Origin: Cytophagaceae bacterium
Lineage (GTDB): Bacteria > Bacteroidota > Bacteroidia > Cytophagales > Spirosomataceae
DNA length: 35,962 nucleotides
NCBI GenBank assembly: GCA_024642485.1
Contig: JAHEAY010000046.1
Location: 1-35,962 of the forward strand
Reading direction: 5' to 3'
Shown here: one piece after another, positions 24,803 through 33,290 of the stretch
Layout: every line of letters starts with the position of its first letter
How positions within the stretch are numbered: the first letter of the stretch is position 1
Translations under genes and position numbers: made by a program
Notes under the pieces: model-generated
Databases searched by the model: none
What the model was told of the DNA's origin: nothing
The model's input: the letters and a program-made list of their open reading frames with translations, nothing else

Positions 24803-25801
24803 ATGATTAAACGCTTACTTTTTTATTTATTATCGGAGTTATATGGCCTGATTACTTCCTGCCGGAATTGGTTGTATGATCATAAGTATTTCGAAAGCAA
24901 GCATGTAGATCAACCGAAAACTCTCGTTATCGGTAACCTCGCCGTAGGTGGCACAGGAAAGAGCCCATTTGTGGCTTATTTAGTTCAGCATTGGCCGTTT
25001 CAGGAACGTTTGGGTGTTTTAAGTCGGGGTTACGGCCGTAAAACCAAAGGCTTTCGTATAGTGGAATCTAGCTCCAAAGCATCTGAAGTGGGTGATGAAC
25101 CTTTGGCTTATAAACAACTCATGCCGGAAATCACCGTAGCCGTTTGTGAAAAACGAGTTGTGGGGGTAGAAAAATTGCAACAGGATATAGATACCTTGTT
25201 TTTAGATGATGCTTTTCAACATCGCGCGATTCAAGGGGATGTGAATTTACTGTGCACGACTTACGATAAGCCTTTTTTTACGGATAAATTAATGCCTTTG
25301 GGGAGATTGCGTGAGTCGATTGCGGGCGTTCATCGCGCGCAGGCAATCATCGTAAATCGTTGTCCGGCCGCGTTAGCTGAGGCGAAACAAACAGCTTTTG
25401 AATCCTTTGGTCTGCCTGTATTTTACACGCGTGTGAGCTATGGAAACCCAATAGGACCTAATTCTTTAGTGATCAAAAAATGGCACCTCGTGGCAGGAAT
25501 TGCCGATCCGATGCCTTTTTTCAAACAGGCCAAAAGTTTAGGCGATATCGTTAATCAGGAGTCTTACGCTGATCATTATGCCTTTCAAACGGCCGATTTT
25601 CAGTATTGGGAATACATCGCGAAGCAATGCCAAGACGATACGGGCATCTTGACGACGCACAAGGATTTTATGCGTTTTCAAGAACATTTGGCGGATTATC
25701 CACATTTGGCAGCACACTTATATTACTTACCCATGCAAATGGAATTTGTGTCACATGAAGCGGAATTTTGGACTTGGTTAAAGCAAAGCCTTAAGCGCTA
25801 A
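24803..25801 (+). CDS. lpxK: Tetraacyldisaccharide 4'-kinase LpxK
   Basis: LpxK phosphorylates the 4' position of the lipid A disaccharide precursor on the cytosolic face of the inner membrane. The protein has 332 residues. An N-terminal hydrophobic and amphipathic helix (about 1-22) serves membrane association. The P-loop GNLAVGGTGKSPFV spans about 44-57, the adjacent SRGYGRKTKGF is conserved, and the second key motif is DTLFLDDAFQHRAI. A later LMPLGRLRES block also matches the family. This supports a lipid A-bearing outer membrane. The gene stands at the head of a short plus-strand run, 24 bases before the porin gene, which however has its own -7 element. Confidence 0.93.
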   Translation: MIKRLLFYLLSELYGLITSCRNWLYDHKYFESKHVDQPKTLVIGNLAVGGTGKSPFVAYLVQHWPFQERLGVLSRGYGRKTKGFRIVESSSKASEVGDEPLAYKQLMPEITVAVCEKRVVGVEKLQQDIDTLFLDDAFQHRAIQGDVNLLCTTYDKPFFTDKLMPLGRLRESIAGVHRAQAIIVNRCPAALAEAKQTAFESFGLPVFYTRVSYGNPIGPNSLVIKKWHLVAGIADPMPFFKQAKSLGDIVNQESYADHYAFQTADFQYWEYIAKQCQDDTGILTTHKDFMRFQEHLADYPHLAAHLYYLPMQMEFVSHEAEFWTWLKQSLKR

Positions 25802-25813
25802 ACATTATTTAAT

Positions 25814-25821
25814 TACCTTTG
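25814..25821 (+). promoter_or_regulatory. Probable -7 element of the porin gene
   Basis: TACCTTTG followed by C matches TAnnTTTG exactly. It ends 5 bases before an in-frame GTG (25826) and 11 before the ATG (25832), implying a leaderless or very short leader. No TTG is present at the -33 distance. Confidence 0.45.
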
Positions 25822-25831
25822 CGCTGTGAAA

Positions 25832-27796
25832 ATGCGGTCGATTTACCCTCTTATTGTTTTTCTGTTGCTAGCCTTGCAGGGGTTTAGTCAAATTACCAAT
25901 GGGCAAATGGGTGCTTATGATCCTGCCAATGCCGGTTTCCCGGATCCGAAAACACAGAAGAAAGGTGGCCAACAAACTTCTAATAAATCGGGCAGAGCTG
26001 CCTTGGATGATTCGACCAAACAAATCTATGGCCCGCAAACCGTGCATTATTTCTTGGAATCTGATGCTGTAAATAGTGAAGTGGTTCAACGCCGCATTGA
26101 TACAACGTTGACGCTATTACATCGCTATTTATATCAAGAACGGGATGGCTTTTTATCCACGAATTTAGGAAATCAAGGAACAGCTTATCGGGATATTTTC
26201 ACCAAGGCTCCTAAGGTTATTGGTACCCAAATGGGCTATAATGCCTATGTGCCTTATGCTTTCCAAGCAGATCAAATACGTTATTATCAAACCAAATCGC
26301 CATTTTCTGAAGTTACCTACAATTTGGGAGCGGGAGGGCAGACCAATCTCAATTTTGCCTTTGCACGAAATGTGGATTCCTTGTGGAATGTAGGGGTCGA
26401 AATCCAACGATTGGTTGCGGATAAGAATTTAACAGATGCCGCGTTTAAATCGGGGGATCAAAGTTTAACCGGCCAGTGGGGCGTTTTATTGCATACCAAT
26501 TTTACTTCTCGGAATAAGCGGTATCGCTTATTGGGTCACATCAATTATTTTGACCAAGGAACAAATGACCAAGGGGGAATTAAATTAACGACGGGTCAAA
26601 CACCTGCCGCCGCATTGAAATACATTGATAACACAGCTTTATTAACAGAATCAAAAACGCAGTCCAACGACCAGTTTCTGAAATTGCACCTTTACCATGA
26701 GTTCGTTGGATTTAAAGGTTTGCAATTATTTCAACGCTTAGATGCTGAAACGCGGAAGGTAAAATACAGGGATTTGGCTTTTCAGACGAATTTAGCTTCT
26801 GGATTTTATCCTCGAACTTATATCAATTACATCCAAGCGCCAGCGAGTGATTCGCTTTACAATGAAAATCAATGGCGTTCATATAGTCATCAAACGGGTA
26901 TTAAGGGGATTTACCGACAGTTTACCTACCGCGCGCATGTCAAACAGCGGTACTGGTCGGTCTATAATCCCTTAAACACGACAACCTTGGATAAATTAGA
27001 AAATTATGTGGGGTTATGGTTACGCCAACAAGTAGGTAAAAACCTTGATTTTCAGGCAGAAGGGGAGTATTTAATCGGGTCGGATTATTTGATGAAGGCT
27101 TCGTTGAGTTCGCCTTGGTTTTGGGCAAATTACCAACGGACTTCCGTGAGTCCTACATTGGCCAATCAATGGATGTATAATACATCGTATCGTTGGAAGA
27201 ATGATTTTGCCAACATAGAGTTCGATCAATTGGCCGGTGGGATTGAAATTAATACGAAACATTTTTATGTGAAGCCATCGGTGACCATTCAGCGCATTGG
27301 TTCTTGGGTATATTATGATAGTCTTGGAACAGCGACACAAGCTCGCGAAGCCATTGCTGTTTTACGTACATCAATTGCTTTGGGTGGTAATTTTGGTCGC
27401 TTCGAATGGCAATCGAATGTACATGCAAATACGCAAACGGGGCCTAATGTCATGCGTATGCCGAATTTAGTCGCAAATGCGAATTTAGCTTTGAATGTTC
27501 AATACAAGAAATTGCTTTATATGCAGTTTGGGATAGATGTGATAGGGCAGTCGGCATATTATGGAGATACGTACCAGCCGGCCATTCAACAATATCACCT
27601 CCAAAATCGCTACGAATTACCGGCCTTTGTACAGGTGGATCCTTATGTTTCTTTGCGAATTAATCGGGTTCGTTTGTTCTTTAAAATGGCGAATACGACG
27701 CAAGGTTTATTGACCGATAATTATTATTCGGCATATCTGTATCCTGCTATGAGCAGAGGCTTTGCTTATGGTGTAAAGTGGCTTTTATTTGATTAA
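25832..27796 (+). CDS. Putative outer-membrane porin (Porin_10-like)
   Basis: This is a predicted 654-residue outer-membrane beta-barrel. A signal peptide (MRSIYPLIVFLLLALQGFSQ) is cleaved near Gln20. A low-complexity periplasmic stretch rich in Gly, Lys, Asp and Ser follows (about 25-60). The rest is long alternating strands with aromatic girdles, for example VTYNLGAGGQTNLNFAFARN, NVGVEIQRLV, KRYRLLGHINYFDQG and the terminal FAYGVKWLLFD. This layout, including a DST..YGPQTVHYFLE-like N-terminal segment, is that of the Bacteroidota 'putative porin' family. The substrate is unknown. I chose the ATG at 25832; an in-frame GTG at 25826 would add two residues and is possible if the mRNA is leaderless. 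lpxK ends 24 bases upstream, but the TACCTTTG element suggests separate transcription. Confidence 0.85.
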   Translation: MRSIYPLIVFLLLALQGFSQITNGQMGAYDPANAGFPDPKTQKKGGQQTSNKSGRAALDDSTKQIYGPQTVHYFLESDAVNSEVVQRRIDTTLTLLHRYLYQERDGFLSTNLGNQGTAYRDIFTKAPKVIGTQMGYNAYVPYAFQADQIRYYQTKSPFSEVTYNLGAGGQTNLNFAFARNVDSLWNVGVEIQRLVADKNLTDAAFKSGDQSLTGQWGVLLHTNFTSRNKRYRLLGHINYFDQGTNDQGGIKLTTGQTPAAALKYIDNTALLTESKTQSNDQFLKLHLYHEFVGFKGLQLFQRLDAETRKVKYRDLAFQTNLASGFYPRTYINYIQAPASDSLYNENQWRSYSHQTGIKGIYRQFTYRAHVKQRYWSVYNPLNTTTLDKLENYVGLWLRQQVGKNLDFQAEGEYLIGSDYLMKASLSSPWFWANYQRTSVSPTLANQWMYNTSYRWKNDFANIEFDQLAGGIEINTKHFYVKPSVTIQRIGSWVYYDSLGTATQAREAIAVLRTSIALGGNFGRFEWQSNVHANTQTGPNVMRMPNLVANANLALNVQYKKLLYMQFGIDVIGQSAYYGDTYQPAIQQYHLQNRYELPAFVQVDPYVSLRINRVRLFFKMANTTQGLLTDNYYSAYLYPAMSRGFAYGVKWLLFD

Positions 27797-27803
27797 TTTT
27801 TGA

Positions 27804-27811
27804 TAAGTTTG
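27804..27811 (+). promoter_or_regulatory. Possible -7 element of the dehydrogenase operon
   Basis: TAAGTTTG matches TAnnTTTG exactly and ends 26 bases before the ATG at 27837. It overlaps the left arm of an inverted repeat at 27807-27836. No good -33 element is visible. Confidence 0.4.
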
Positions 27812-27836
27812 TAGGGTATTCAAAAACCTATCAAAC
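27807..27836. promoter_or_regulatory. Inverted repeat between -7 element and start codon, possible operator
   Basis: GTTTGTAGG (27807-27815) is the reverse complement of CCTATCAAAC (27827-27836) apart from one bulged base, with an 11-base centre. The right arm abuts the ATG. Its left arm overlaps the -7 element, so a repressor-binding site is more likely than an mRNA hairpin if that promoter is used. Confidence 0.3.
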
Positions 27837-28343
27837 ATGAAAATGTCGAGTCGCCGTGCATGGTTAAAAGGGATGACATTAGCCGCCCTGGGAACCGTTG
27901 TCTATTATGATTTGTCGGCCAAATCCAAACCCATTTCACTTTCATTAAGTCTTGCAGAGGAAGATGTTCTTAATCGCTGGATTGGTGGCATTATCCCTGA
28001 ATCTTCGGTTCCGGGAGCTGTCAGTTTAGGTGTTCCTATGTTCGTTAAAACGATGTTGAAAGATTGTTATGAGCCCAAAGCTCAGCAAACTTTTCGCGCA
28101 GTTTTGGGTCAAATTCCAAGTTTATACAAAGGAGATTGGTCGCAAGCGAGTGGTCCTGCATTGGAAGCGTTCTTGTTTGAATTAGAACAAGGAAAACATG
28201 GTGTCGATGCGCAAAAAGCAATGGCGACCTTGAAGGGTTTGACAATTCAAGGCTATGTGACGACTGAATATGTCATGATAAATCATTTAAATTATCAGAT
28301 GGCGCCCGGATTTTGGAATCCTTGCGTGCCGGTTAACAAATAA
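27837..28343 (+). CDS. Gluconate 2-dehydrogenase subunit 3 family protein (Tat-exported small subunit)
   Basis: This is the small, cofactor-free partner of a flavin dehydrogenase, 168 residues. The N-terminus is a twin-arginine signal (SSRRAWLKGMTLAALGTVVYY, Arg6-Arg7), so it probably carries the folded large subunit across the inner membrane, since that protein has no signal of its own. The mature part (LAEEDVLNRWIGGIIPE, VPMFVKTMLKDCYEPKAQQTFRAVLG, GYVTTEYVMINHLNYQMAPGFWNPCVPV) matches the gluconate 2-dehydrogenase subunit 3 family. The gene is 3 bases upstream of the GMC gene, and the two surely form a complex. No cytochrome c subunit gene is adjacent. Confidence 0.88.
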   Translation: MKMSSRRAWLKGMTLAALGTVVYYDLSAKSKPISLSLSLAEEDVLNRWIGGIIPESSVPGAVSLGVPMFVKTMLKDCYEPKAQQTFRAVLGQIPSLYKGDWSQASGPALEAFLFELEQGKHGVDAQKAMATLKGLTIQGYVTTEYVMINHLNYQMAPGFWNPCVPVNK

Positions 28344-28346
28344 GCG

Positions 28347-30056
28347 ATGGAAATTTTAAAACATGCAGAGAAGCGTACCTATGGTGCGATTGTAATCGGT
28401 TCGGGAATAGCAGGTGGATGGGCTGCCAAAGAATTTTGTGACAAAGGAATTAAAACCTTGGTGCTGGAAAGAGGCCGCAAGGTGACACATAATGAAGATT
28501 ATCCTACGACGTTGATGAGTCCATGGGAATTTGAACATCGGGGGCGATTAACCCAAGAAGAAATCGCAGCCAATCCTGTTGTGAGTAAATGCTATGCTTT
28601 CCGCGAAGATGCGAAGCATTTCATGGTGAAGGACGCGGAACATCCTTACGAACAAGACAAACCCTTTGATTGGATTCGGGGGTATCAAGTTGGTGGCAAG
28701 TCCTTACTTTGGGCGCGCCAAACCCAACGATGGTCCCAATTGGATTTTGATGGACCTGCGCGTGATGGTTTCGCGACGCCATGGCCTATTAATTACAAAG
28801 ACATTGATCCTTGGTATTCCTACGTCGAGCATTTTGCTGGAATTTCAGGAAATAAAGATGGCTTAGATTCTTTGCCAGATGGCGATTTCTTGCCGGCATA
28901 TGAATTAACCTGCGTGGAAAAACATTTCCAAACGGAGATGAAAAAGCATTATAACGACCGACATGTAATTGTGGCTCGTTGTGCGCATTTGTCGGAGCCA
29001 CGTGAAATCCACTACCAACAAGGCCGTGGCCGTTGCATGAGTCGGAACTTATGTCAGCGCGGTTGTCCTTATGGTGGTTATTTCAGTTCAAATGCCTCTA
29101 CTTTGCCTTGGGCAGCGAAAACGGGTCATATGACCTTGCGTCCCGATTCGATTGTTGAATCCATCATTTATGATGAGCAAAAAGCTCGGGCCATTGGTGT
29201 TCGGGTGATCGATGCACATACGAATGAAATGGTTGAATATTATGCTAAAGTTATTTTTGTGACGGCAGCAGCTTTGAATACAAATGCCATTTTATTGAAT
29301 TCGAAATCCCATCGTTTCCCGAATGGTTTGGGGAATGATAGCGGAGTATTAGGGAAATACGTGGCCTTTCATAATTACCGGGCTTCGCTTTCGGCGGAAT
29401 ACGAAGGCTATTTAGATACAAAAACGGAAGGTTCTCGACCTACTTCGGGTTATGTGCCACGTTTCCGTAATTTGTATAAGCAGGAGACAAACTTTTTACG
29501 CGGTTATGCGGCGGGAATGAGCGCAGGAAGAGGAACACATGCCGACCAAAATTCGGTGGGCGAAAGTTTGAAACATTCGCTTTTGAATCCGAAATTGAAT
29601 ACTAATTGGTATGCAGGTTCTCACATGATGGGAGAAACCATACCAAAGGAAAGCAATCAGGTTCGTTTGGACCCGGTTAAAAAAGATGCCCATGGATTGC
29701 CAATTATGCACATGGACGTTTCTTACGATGACAATGATGATAAAATGGTACAAGATTTTATCGATCAGTTTTCGGAGATGTATCACAAAGCCGGATTTAA
29801 GAATATTCGAACACGAGATACGAAACAAGCACCCGGATTAGATATCCATGAAATGGGTGGCGTTCGTATGGGCGCAGATCCGAAGAATTCGATGTTGAAT
29901 AAGTGGAATCAATTACACGCGGTGAAAAACGTATTTGTAACGGATGGGGCATGTATGACTTCTACGTCGACGCAAAATCCGTCATTGACTTATATGGCTT
30001 TGACGGCGCGTGCGGTGGATTATGCCGTGAAAGAAATGAAAAAGGGGAATTTATAG
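28347..30056 (+). CDS. GMC-family FAD dehydrogenase with predicted iron-sulfur cluster (glucoside 3-/gluconate dehydrogenase-like)
   Basis: This is the large catalytic subunit of a periplasmic sugar or sugar-acid dehydrogenase, 569 residues. The FAD-binding Rossmann motif GSGIAG is at 18-23. The substrate-domain active-site pair is probably His501 (DIHEMGGVRMG) and Asn544 (STQNPSLTYMAL), as in GMC enzymes. Cys230, Cys236 and Cys240 form C-x5-C-x3-C (CMSRNLCQRGC). That spacing is the one binding a [3Fe-4S] cluster in direct-electron-transfer FAD glucose dehydrogenases, so electrons probably leave through a cluster. With the Tat-exported partner just upstream, the unit resembles the LacA/LacC subunits of glucoside 3-dehydrogenase. 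The substrate is uncertain; gluconate, glucose, lactose and trehalose-type sugars are all possible. There is no signal peptide of its own. Confidence 0.88.
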   Translation: MEILKHAEKRTYGAIVIGSGIAGGWAAKEFCDKGIKTLVLERGRKVTHNEDYPTTLMSPWEFEHRGRLTQEEIAANPVVSKCYAFREDAKHFMVKDAEHPYEQDKPFDWIRGYQVGGKSLLWARQTQRWSQLDFDGPARDGFATPWPINYKDIDPWYSYVEHFAGISGNKDGLDSLPDGDFLPAYELTCVEKHFQTEMKKHYNDRHVIVARCAHLSEPREIHYQQGRGRCMSRNLCQRGCPYGGYFSSNASTLPWAAKTGHMTLRPDSIVESIIYDEQKARAIGVRVIDAHTNEMVEYYAKVIFVTAAALNTNAILLNSKSHRFPNGLGNDSGVLGKYVAFHNYRASLSAEYEGYLDTKTEGSRPTSGYVPRFRNLYKQETNFLRGYAAGMSAGRGTHADQNSVGESLKHSLLNPKLNTNWYAGSHMMGETIPKESNQVRLDPVKKDAHGLPIMHMDVSYDDNDDKMVQDFIDQFSEMYHKAGFKNIRTRDTKQAPGLDIHEMGGVRMGADPKNSMLNKWNQLHAVKNVFVTDGACMTSTSTQNPSLTYMALTARAVDYAVKEMKKGNL

Positions 30057-30059
30057 GCA

Positions 30060-32975
30060 ATGAAGACATTTTTAAGGAAGACGGCCGAGCATTTGTGGGC
30101 ACAACATAGCATTGAAGAAATGCAGGAGATTGCGGTGGTAATGCCCTCACAGCGTGGTGTACTTTACCTTAAAAAAGAATTAGCCTATCTGAGTGATCGG
30201 CCGTTTTTAGCGCCAGACTTCATGACGATTGAGGAATTTGCCCTTAAAATGACAGATTCGACGCTCATTGATCCCATTGAATTATTGTTTGAAGCCTATC
30301 ATTGCTTTAAAGAAGTAGATCCTTTGGTGGATTTCGACCGATTTATGGGCTGGGGACAGATGATGTTGAAGGATTTTGATACGTTGGACATGTATCTAGT
30401 AGAGCCCTATCAGATTTTTTCTTTTCTGTCCGAAGTGAAGTCGTTGGAGCGCTGGGGAGCTGAATATGGTGAGGAAGATACGGGAAAATACATTACCCAA
30501 CATACCAAGGCATATTTCAAATTGTATGACCATTTATTGGAAGTATATGGCCGTTTGCAAGCTCGACTAAAAGACCGAGGATTAGCTTATCGAGGCATGG
30601 CCTATCGGGATTTAGCAGCTCGATTAGCCGCAAATGGAACTACAGCGAAGCAATACAAAAAAATCTATTTTGTGGGCTTTAATGCCTTGTCCAAAGGGGA
30701 GGAGGAGATTATTCGTGCCCTTTTGAAACAAGATGTTGCTGAAACACTTTGGGATGCGGATGAATATTATGTGAAGAATTCATTTCACCGAGCGGGTAAT
30801 TGGCTTCGTAATTTTGCTGATGCGGGATCGAATAAGTATTTAGCAAAATCTAATTTCCAATGGATGGAGAAGCATTTTGCAAAAGATGCGAAAGAAGTCG
30901 AAGTTTTAGGCGTTGCTAATCCCAGTGCGCAGGTTTTTGTGGCGATGGAATTGATTCGTCAATGGCAGGCAGAATATGGTGCAGAGGAACAAGTGGCTTT
31001 GGTGTTAGGAGATGAAAGTCTTTTGGATCAGGTCTTATTGTTTGTGGGGGAATTTAAGGATCGATTGAATATTACGATGGGTTATTCATTGAAGAAAACA
31101 CCCGTATTTTCATTCATTACCTTATTGGGTGAAATTCATAAACGTTCAGATGCGTCGCGTATTCCTGTGAGTCAATTTCGCAATTTGATGCAACATGCTT
31201 TCATGCAATATTACATCGACGGGCGTTCGAAAAAGGCATCCAAAGACTTAAATCGTGCTTGGCAGGCTTTGGCTGGTCAACATGATTTATATGTTTCCAT
31301 GGAGGCTATTTGTGCATTGGAATCGCTCCCAGCTTTAAAATCCTTGTTATCAGGAACGAGTTTCCCGGAAATTTTAAGTCAAACATCTGAAGCCTTTGAA
31401 CAAATATTAAAGGAAATGCCCAAACAAGATTGGGGTGCAGATGCGCAGGCTTTGGTACAGGCTCGTCGGGTGATTGATAATTTATCTGATGTCATTCATT
31501 TAGTGGATGGGGTCTCGATCAAGATTGGTTTTAAGTTGTTGTTGAATTTAGTCCAACAGCAGAAATTGACCTTTGAGGTTGCCGAACAAAAGAATCGGAC
31601 CTTACATGTGATGGGACTTTTGGAGACGCGGACCTTGGATTTTGATCGGGTCATTGTTCTTTCTTTGAATGAGGGGAGTTTGCCAGGTACTCGGAAACGG
31701 GAAAGCCTGATTCCGATGGACATTGCGCAGATGAATACCTTTGATTTGCCTACGTTTACGCAAGCAGATGCAGTGACATCGTACCACTTTCATCGTTTAT
31801 TGCAAAGGCCAAAACAGATCGAATTGATTTATGTTCAACCCTCGGAAAAATCGAGCGTGAAGGAAATGAGTCGGTTCATAAAGCAATTGCGTTTGGATTG
31901 GGTAAAACAAAATCCTGCTTTAACGTGGACAGAGCCTTCCGTGAGCTTTAATTTAGCGGAGAATATACCAACAAATGAAGTTCATCGTATTGAAAAATCG
32001 GATGAGGTCATTCAACAATTGAAAGCCAAATTAGAAACACGCGGATTATCTCCGTCTGCCATGGCCCAATTTGCCAATTGTAGTTTGCAATACTATTACA
32101 GTTATGTGTTGGACTTGCGAAAAGAGAAGCAATATGAGGATGAATTGGGTGCTGATGTGTTTGGTACGTGGGTGCATAAAGTTTTAGAGAATGTAGATAA
32201 AGCCATTTTAGCAACGCATGACGGCTGGGTGGACCAGGCGGATGTGGCAGCTCGGATTGAAAGTTTGGATGATTTGTTGGATCAAGCCATGTTGGAAATT
32301 CAAGACCGTGAGGGTGTTTTTGAGATGGAAAAAGGCTTTAATTATGTGTTAAAGGAAGTTGCCAAAACAATTTTAACTAATTATTACAAAGCTGAGGTTC
32401 ATTGGAATGCGGGCCGAGTTCAATTATTGGATACCGAAATGGATTTGGAAACATTGGTACCTGTGAACTTTGAAGGGGATGTGTTTTCTGTGAAGTTGAA
32501 GGGGCGTGTCGATCGATTGGATCGGGTCGATGGCAAGTACCGGATCATTGATTATAAGACTGGAAAAGTAGAAACGAAGGATTTGGCGATAAGTACGCAA
32601 GGGCTGTTGGCCGATTTGCTTTCGGATGATTTGAAGGGTAAATTATTGCAATTGTGGTTGTATAAATTTTTATTAGCTGAAGTCGTTCGAACGCAAACGA
32701 ATTCTTTGTTCTCGGGATTGGATTGGAAAAATATGTGGATAGAACCAGGAATCATTTCCTTTCGAAATTTGGATGCTGGCGTATTGTCGGTGCCTAAATT
32801 AGGACTGTGGTTTTCGGAGGAACAGAATATGGAAGGATTTATGGCTGATTCTACCCAATTGATCCAAGCGTGGGTAGATAAAATGATGGATCGATCGAAG
32901 CCCTTTGAAAAGACTTCGGATGTAGAATCATGCCAATTTTGTGACTTCAAAGTAATTTGTCATCGGGAGATTTAA
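30060..32975 (+). CDS. AddB-like PD-(D/E)XK nuclease with predicted iron-sulfur cluster
   Basis: This 971-residue protein resembles AddB/RexB subunits of double-strand-break repair helicase-nucleases. The N-terminal part is a degraded superfamily 1 helicase fold: where a P-loop would stand it reads MPSQRGVLYLKKEL, without GxGKT, so ATP hydrolysis is unlikely. The C-terminal nuclease (about 660-971) has GRVDRLDRVDG with Asp818 and the catalytic IIDYKTGK with Asp831 and Lys833. Cys674 together with Cys958, Cys961 and Cys967 (CQFCDFKVIC) forms the split four-cysteine iron-sulfur pattern of AddB and Cas4-type nucleases. The AddA-like helicase partner is not in the window. It begins 3 bases after the dehydrogenase gene although the functions are unrelated. 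Confidence 0.85.
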   Translation: MKTFLRKTAEHLWAQHSIEEMQEIAVVMPSQRGVLYLKKELAYLSDRPFLAPDFMTIEEFALKMTDSTLIDPIELLFEAYHCFKEVDPLVDFDRFMGWGQMMLKDFDTLDMYLVEPYQIFSFLSEVKSLERWGAEYGEEDTGKYITQHTKAYFKLYDHLLEVYGRLQARLKDRGLAYRGMAYRDLAARLAANGTTAKQYKKIYFVGFNALSKGEEEIIRALLKQDVAETLWDADEYYVKNSFHRAGNWLRNFADAGSNKYLAKSNFQWMEKHFAKDAKEVEVLGVANPSAQVFVAMELIRQWQAEYGAEEQVALVLGDESLLDQVLLFVGEFKDRLNITMGYSLKKTPVFSFITLLGEIHKRSDASRIPVSQFRNLMQHAFMQYYIDGRSKKASKDLNRAWQALAGQHDLYVSMEAICALESLPALKSLLSGTSFPEILSQTSEAFEQILKEMPKQDWGADAQALVQARRVIDNLSDVIHLVDGVSIKIGFKLLLNLVQQQKLTFEVAEQKNRTLHVMGLLETRTLDFDRVIVLSLNEGSLPGTRKRESLIPMDIAQMNTFDLPTFTQADAVTSYHFHRLLQRPKQIELIYVQPSEKSSVKEMSRFIKQLRLDWVKQNPALTWTEPSVSFNLAENIPTNEVHRIEKSDEVIQQLKAKLETRGLSPSAMAQFANCSLQYYYSYVLDLRKEKQYEDELGADVFGTWVHKVLENVDKAILATHDGWVDQADVAARIESLDDLLDQAMLEIQDREGVFEMEKGFNYVLKEVAKTILTNYYKAEVHWNAGRVQLLDTEMDLETLVPVNFEGDVFSVKLKGRVDRLDRVDGKYRIIDYKTGKVETKDLAISTQGLLADLLSDDLKGKLLQLWLYKFLLAEVVRTQTNSLFSGLDWKNMWIEPGIISFRNLDAGVLSVPKLGLWFSEEQNMEGFMADSTQLIQAWVDKMMDRSKPFEKTSDVESCQFCDFKVICHREI

Positions 32976-32987
32976 GTGTTAGTTTTG
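32956..32987 (+). promoter_or_regulatory. Promoter for the SCP2-mnmE pair
   Basis: TTTG (32956-32959), a 20-base spacer and TAGTTTTG (32980-32987) match both Bacteroidota promoter elements at normal spacing. It lies over the end of the nuclease gene and 18 bases before the ATG at 33006. This is the best promoter match in the window. Confidence 0.6.
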
Positions 32988-33005
32988 TGTTTTAAAAGAC
33001 AAAAC

Positions 33006-33290
33006 ATGACATTTCAAGAAATCAACGAACGTATTCATGCGCTAGCTTCTCAAAAGGGCGGACAGGGTGTATCCTTCAAATTTGCATTTCCTTCAGGTAT
33101 TATTGTGGTTAATGCTGATGGAACAGTTACCAACGAAAACGTGGATGCTGATTGCACGATTGCGGCAACGGAAGAGAATTTTACCGCTTTATTAAAAGGT
33201 GAATTGAATCCTATGATGGCCGTGATGACAGGAAAAGTGAAAATTTCTGGCGATATGTCGGTAGCCATGAAGCTTCAAAACTTGCTATAA
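33006..33290 (+). CDS. SCP2 sterol-binding domain protein
   Basis: This is a single-domain cytosolic protein of 94 residues with the SCP2 lipid-binding fold. The pattern is VSFKFAFPSGIIVVNADGTVTNENVDADCTIAATEENFTALLKGELNPMMAVMTGKVKISGDMSVAMKLQNLL in order: strands, then the helix and the MTGKVKISGDMSVAMKL signature. Bacterial members presumably bind hydrophobic ligands such as acyl chains; the physiological ligand here is unknown. I chose ATG 33006 rather than GTG 32976, because the extra ten residues are not family-like and the likely promoter overlaps that GTG. Its stop overlaps the mnmE start by one base (TAATG), indicating translational coupling. Confidence 0.88.
   Translation: MTFQEINERIHALASQKGGQGVSFKFAFPSGIIVVNADGTVTNENVDADCTIAATEENFTALLKGELNPMMAVMTGKVKISGDMSVAMKLQNLL

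Noticed and set aside
32552-32950. 132-residue minus-strand frame over the nuclease C-terminus
   Set aside because: It covers the catalytic IIDYKTG and iron-sulfur motifs of the real gene, so it is a shadow.
32976-33005. GTG start adding ten residues to the SCP2 protein
   Set aside because: The added residues do not fit the domain, and the likely -7 element overlaps this GTG.
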